Of a DNA stretch of 6,119 nt, positions 5,451 to 6,119 are shown piece after piece. The notes under the pieces were generated by a model that did not search any database, was not told the DNA's origin, and worked only from the letters and a program-made list of their open reading frames with translations. Made by a program: the position numbers and the translations under genes. Origin of the DNA: Bacteroidetes bacterium CG23_combo_of_CG06-09_8_20_14_all_32_9 (GTDB lineage Bacteria; Bacteroidota; Bacteroidia; Bacteroidales; GWA2-32-17); the NCBI GenBank assembly GCA_002771395.1, contig PCSS01000203.1, positions 1-6,119 on the forward strand, read 5' to 3'. Each line of letters begins with the position of its first letter. The stretch's first letter is position 1.

Positions 5451-6119
5451 ATGAAAAATCCTTTTTACCTCCAACCCGACTCCAAAGACTGCGGTCCCAC
5501 TTGCCTTCGCATGCTCGCAAAACATTATGGTCGTAGTTACACATTGCAATATTTACGCGAAAGAAGTTTTATAACACGTGAAGGTGTTAGCCTGCTTGGT
5601 ATAAGCGATGCTGCCGAAAACATTGGTTTTAAAACCATGGGAGTAAAAATAAGTTTTGAGCAATTGCAAAACGAAGCTCCACTGCCTTGCATTGTACATT
5701 GGAAACAAAACCATTTTATAACAGTTTATAAAGTTGAAAGTAAAAAGTTAAAAGTTATTGTGCACGTTGCCGACCCTGCTCATGGTCTAATAAAATATAC
5801 AAAAGAAGAATTTTTAAAGGGCTGGTTAAGCACCAAAACTAATAATGAAAATACAGGAATAGCTTTACTTTTAGAGCCAACGCCAAAGTTTTATGAGTTA
5901 AAAGGCGAAAAAACAGACAGAACAAAAATTAATTTTTTATTCAAATATTTAAAACCACATAAAAAATATATTATTCAGTTGTTTTTGGGCATGTTGTTAG
6001 GAAGTTTGTTGCAACTTATTTTCCCATTTCTAACTCAGGCAGTTGTAGATACAGGTATAGGTAATCAAAATCTTGGTTTTATTACACTCATATTAATAGC
6101 CCAATTAGTTCTTTTTGCA
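5451..6119 (+). CDS. Peptidase C39-containing ABC exporter (PCAT), N-terminal part
   Basis: Open for 223 codons from ATG 5451 to the edge; full members run about 700 residues. Residues 1-140 form a C39 bacteriocin-processing peptidase with all key residues: Gln8 (oxyanion hole), nucleophile Cys14 in DCGPTC, His88 in NHFITVY and Asp108 in ADPAHG. A linker with PTPKFYELK follows, then the ABC transmembrane domain begins near 160. The first membrane helix is about 172-194 (IIQLFLGMLLGSLLQLIFPFLTQ) and a second starts near 208; the ATPase domain lies outside. Such proteins sit in the inner membrane, cut double-glycine leaders in the cytoplasm and export the core, matching the precursor at 191. 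It begins 15 nt after the S41 stop with AGGA at 5434-5437, so cotranscription is likely. Its first 250 bp have markedly more G/C and C-ending codons than the genes to its left. The start is set by the conserved MKNPFYLQPDSKDCG opening; a GTG at 5444 is in another frame. Confidence 0.93.
   Translation, partial: MKNPFYLQPDSKDCGPTCLRMLAKHYGRSYTLQYLRERSFITREGVSLLGISDAAENIGFKTMGVKISFEQLQNEAPLPCIVHWKQNHFITVYKVESKKLKVIVHVADPAHGLIKYTKEEFLKGWLSTKTNNENTGIALLLEPTPKFYELKGEKTDRTKINFLFKYLKPHKKYIIQLFLGMLLGSLLQLIFPFLTQAVVDTGIGNQNLGFITLILIAQLVLFA

Overview
The window looks like part of a chromosome from a low-GC member of the Bacteroidota, most likely Bacteroidales-like. The evidence is an A/T-rich composition, start codons without strong Shine-Dalgarno sites, a signal peptide ending in SYA^QN (common in this phylum), and a precursor peptide and maturase pair of the 'GG' type typical of Bacteroidales. 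It holds a ribosomally synthesised, post-translationally modified peptide (RiPP) locus. All recognised genes are on the + strand.

Layout: 1-190 is non-coding upstream DNA with short repeats and a possible leftward promoter. 191-394 encodes a 67-residue precursor with a double-glycine leader and a Cys/Gly/Ser-rich core. A perfect 13-bp hairpin plus T-run (405-437) follows it. 449-1822 is a radical SAM/SPASM peptide maturase, and 1815-2945 overlaps it by 8 nt and encodes a pseudo-radical-SAM partner. 2958-3455 is an exported thioredoxin-fold protein with an unusual Cys ladder. 3462-5435 is an exported protein joining a catalytically dead M23 (LytM) domain to an S41 serine peptidase domain. 5451 to the window end is the start of a peptidase C39-containing ABC exporter with an intact C39 active site; it runs off the right edge.

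Likely working model (inference): the rSAM enzyme, helped by the pseudo-rSAM protein, modifies the precursor core. The C39 exporter cleaves after Gly25-Gly26 while pumping the product out. The two exported proteins then act in the periplasm on redox state or folding of the Cys-rich product and on a further proteolytic, protective or envelope step. The hairpin behind the precursor gene would give much more precursor than enzyme mRNA.

The most unusual parts are the dead-M23/S41 fusion inside a locus that already has its own leader peptidase, the CX2CX2CX2C thioredoxin-like protein, and the composition mosaic: G/C-richer precursor and exporter surrounding a very A/T-rich enzyme block. The families assigned to the precursor, maturase and pseudo-rSAM protein are known. 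The chemistry of the final product cannot be read from the sequence.
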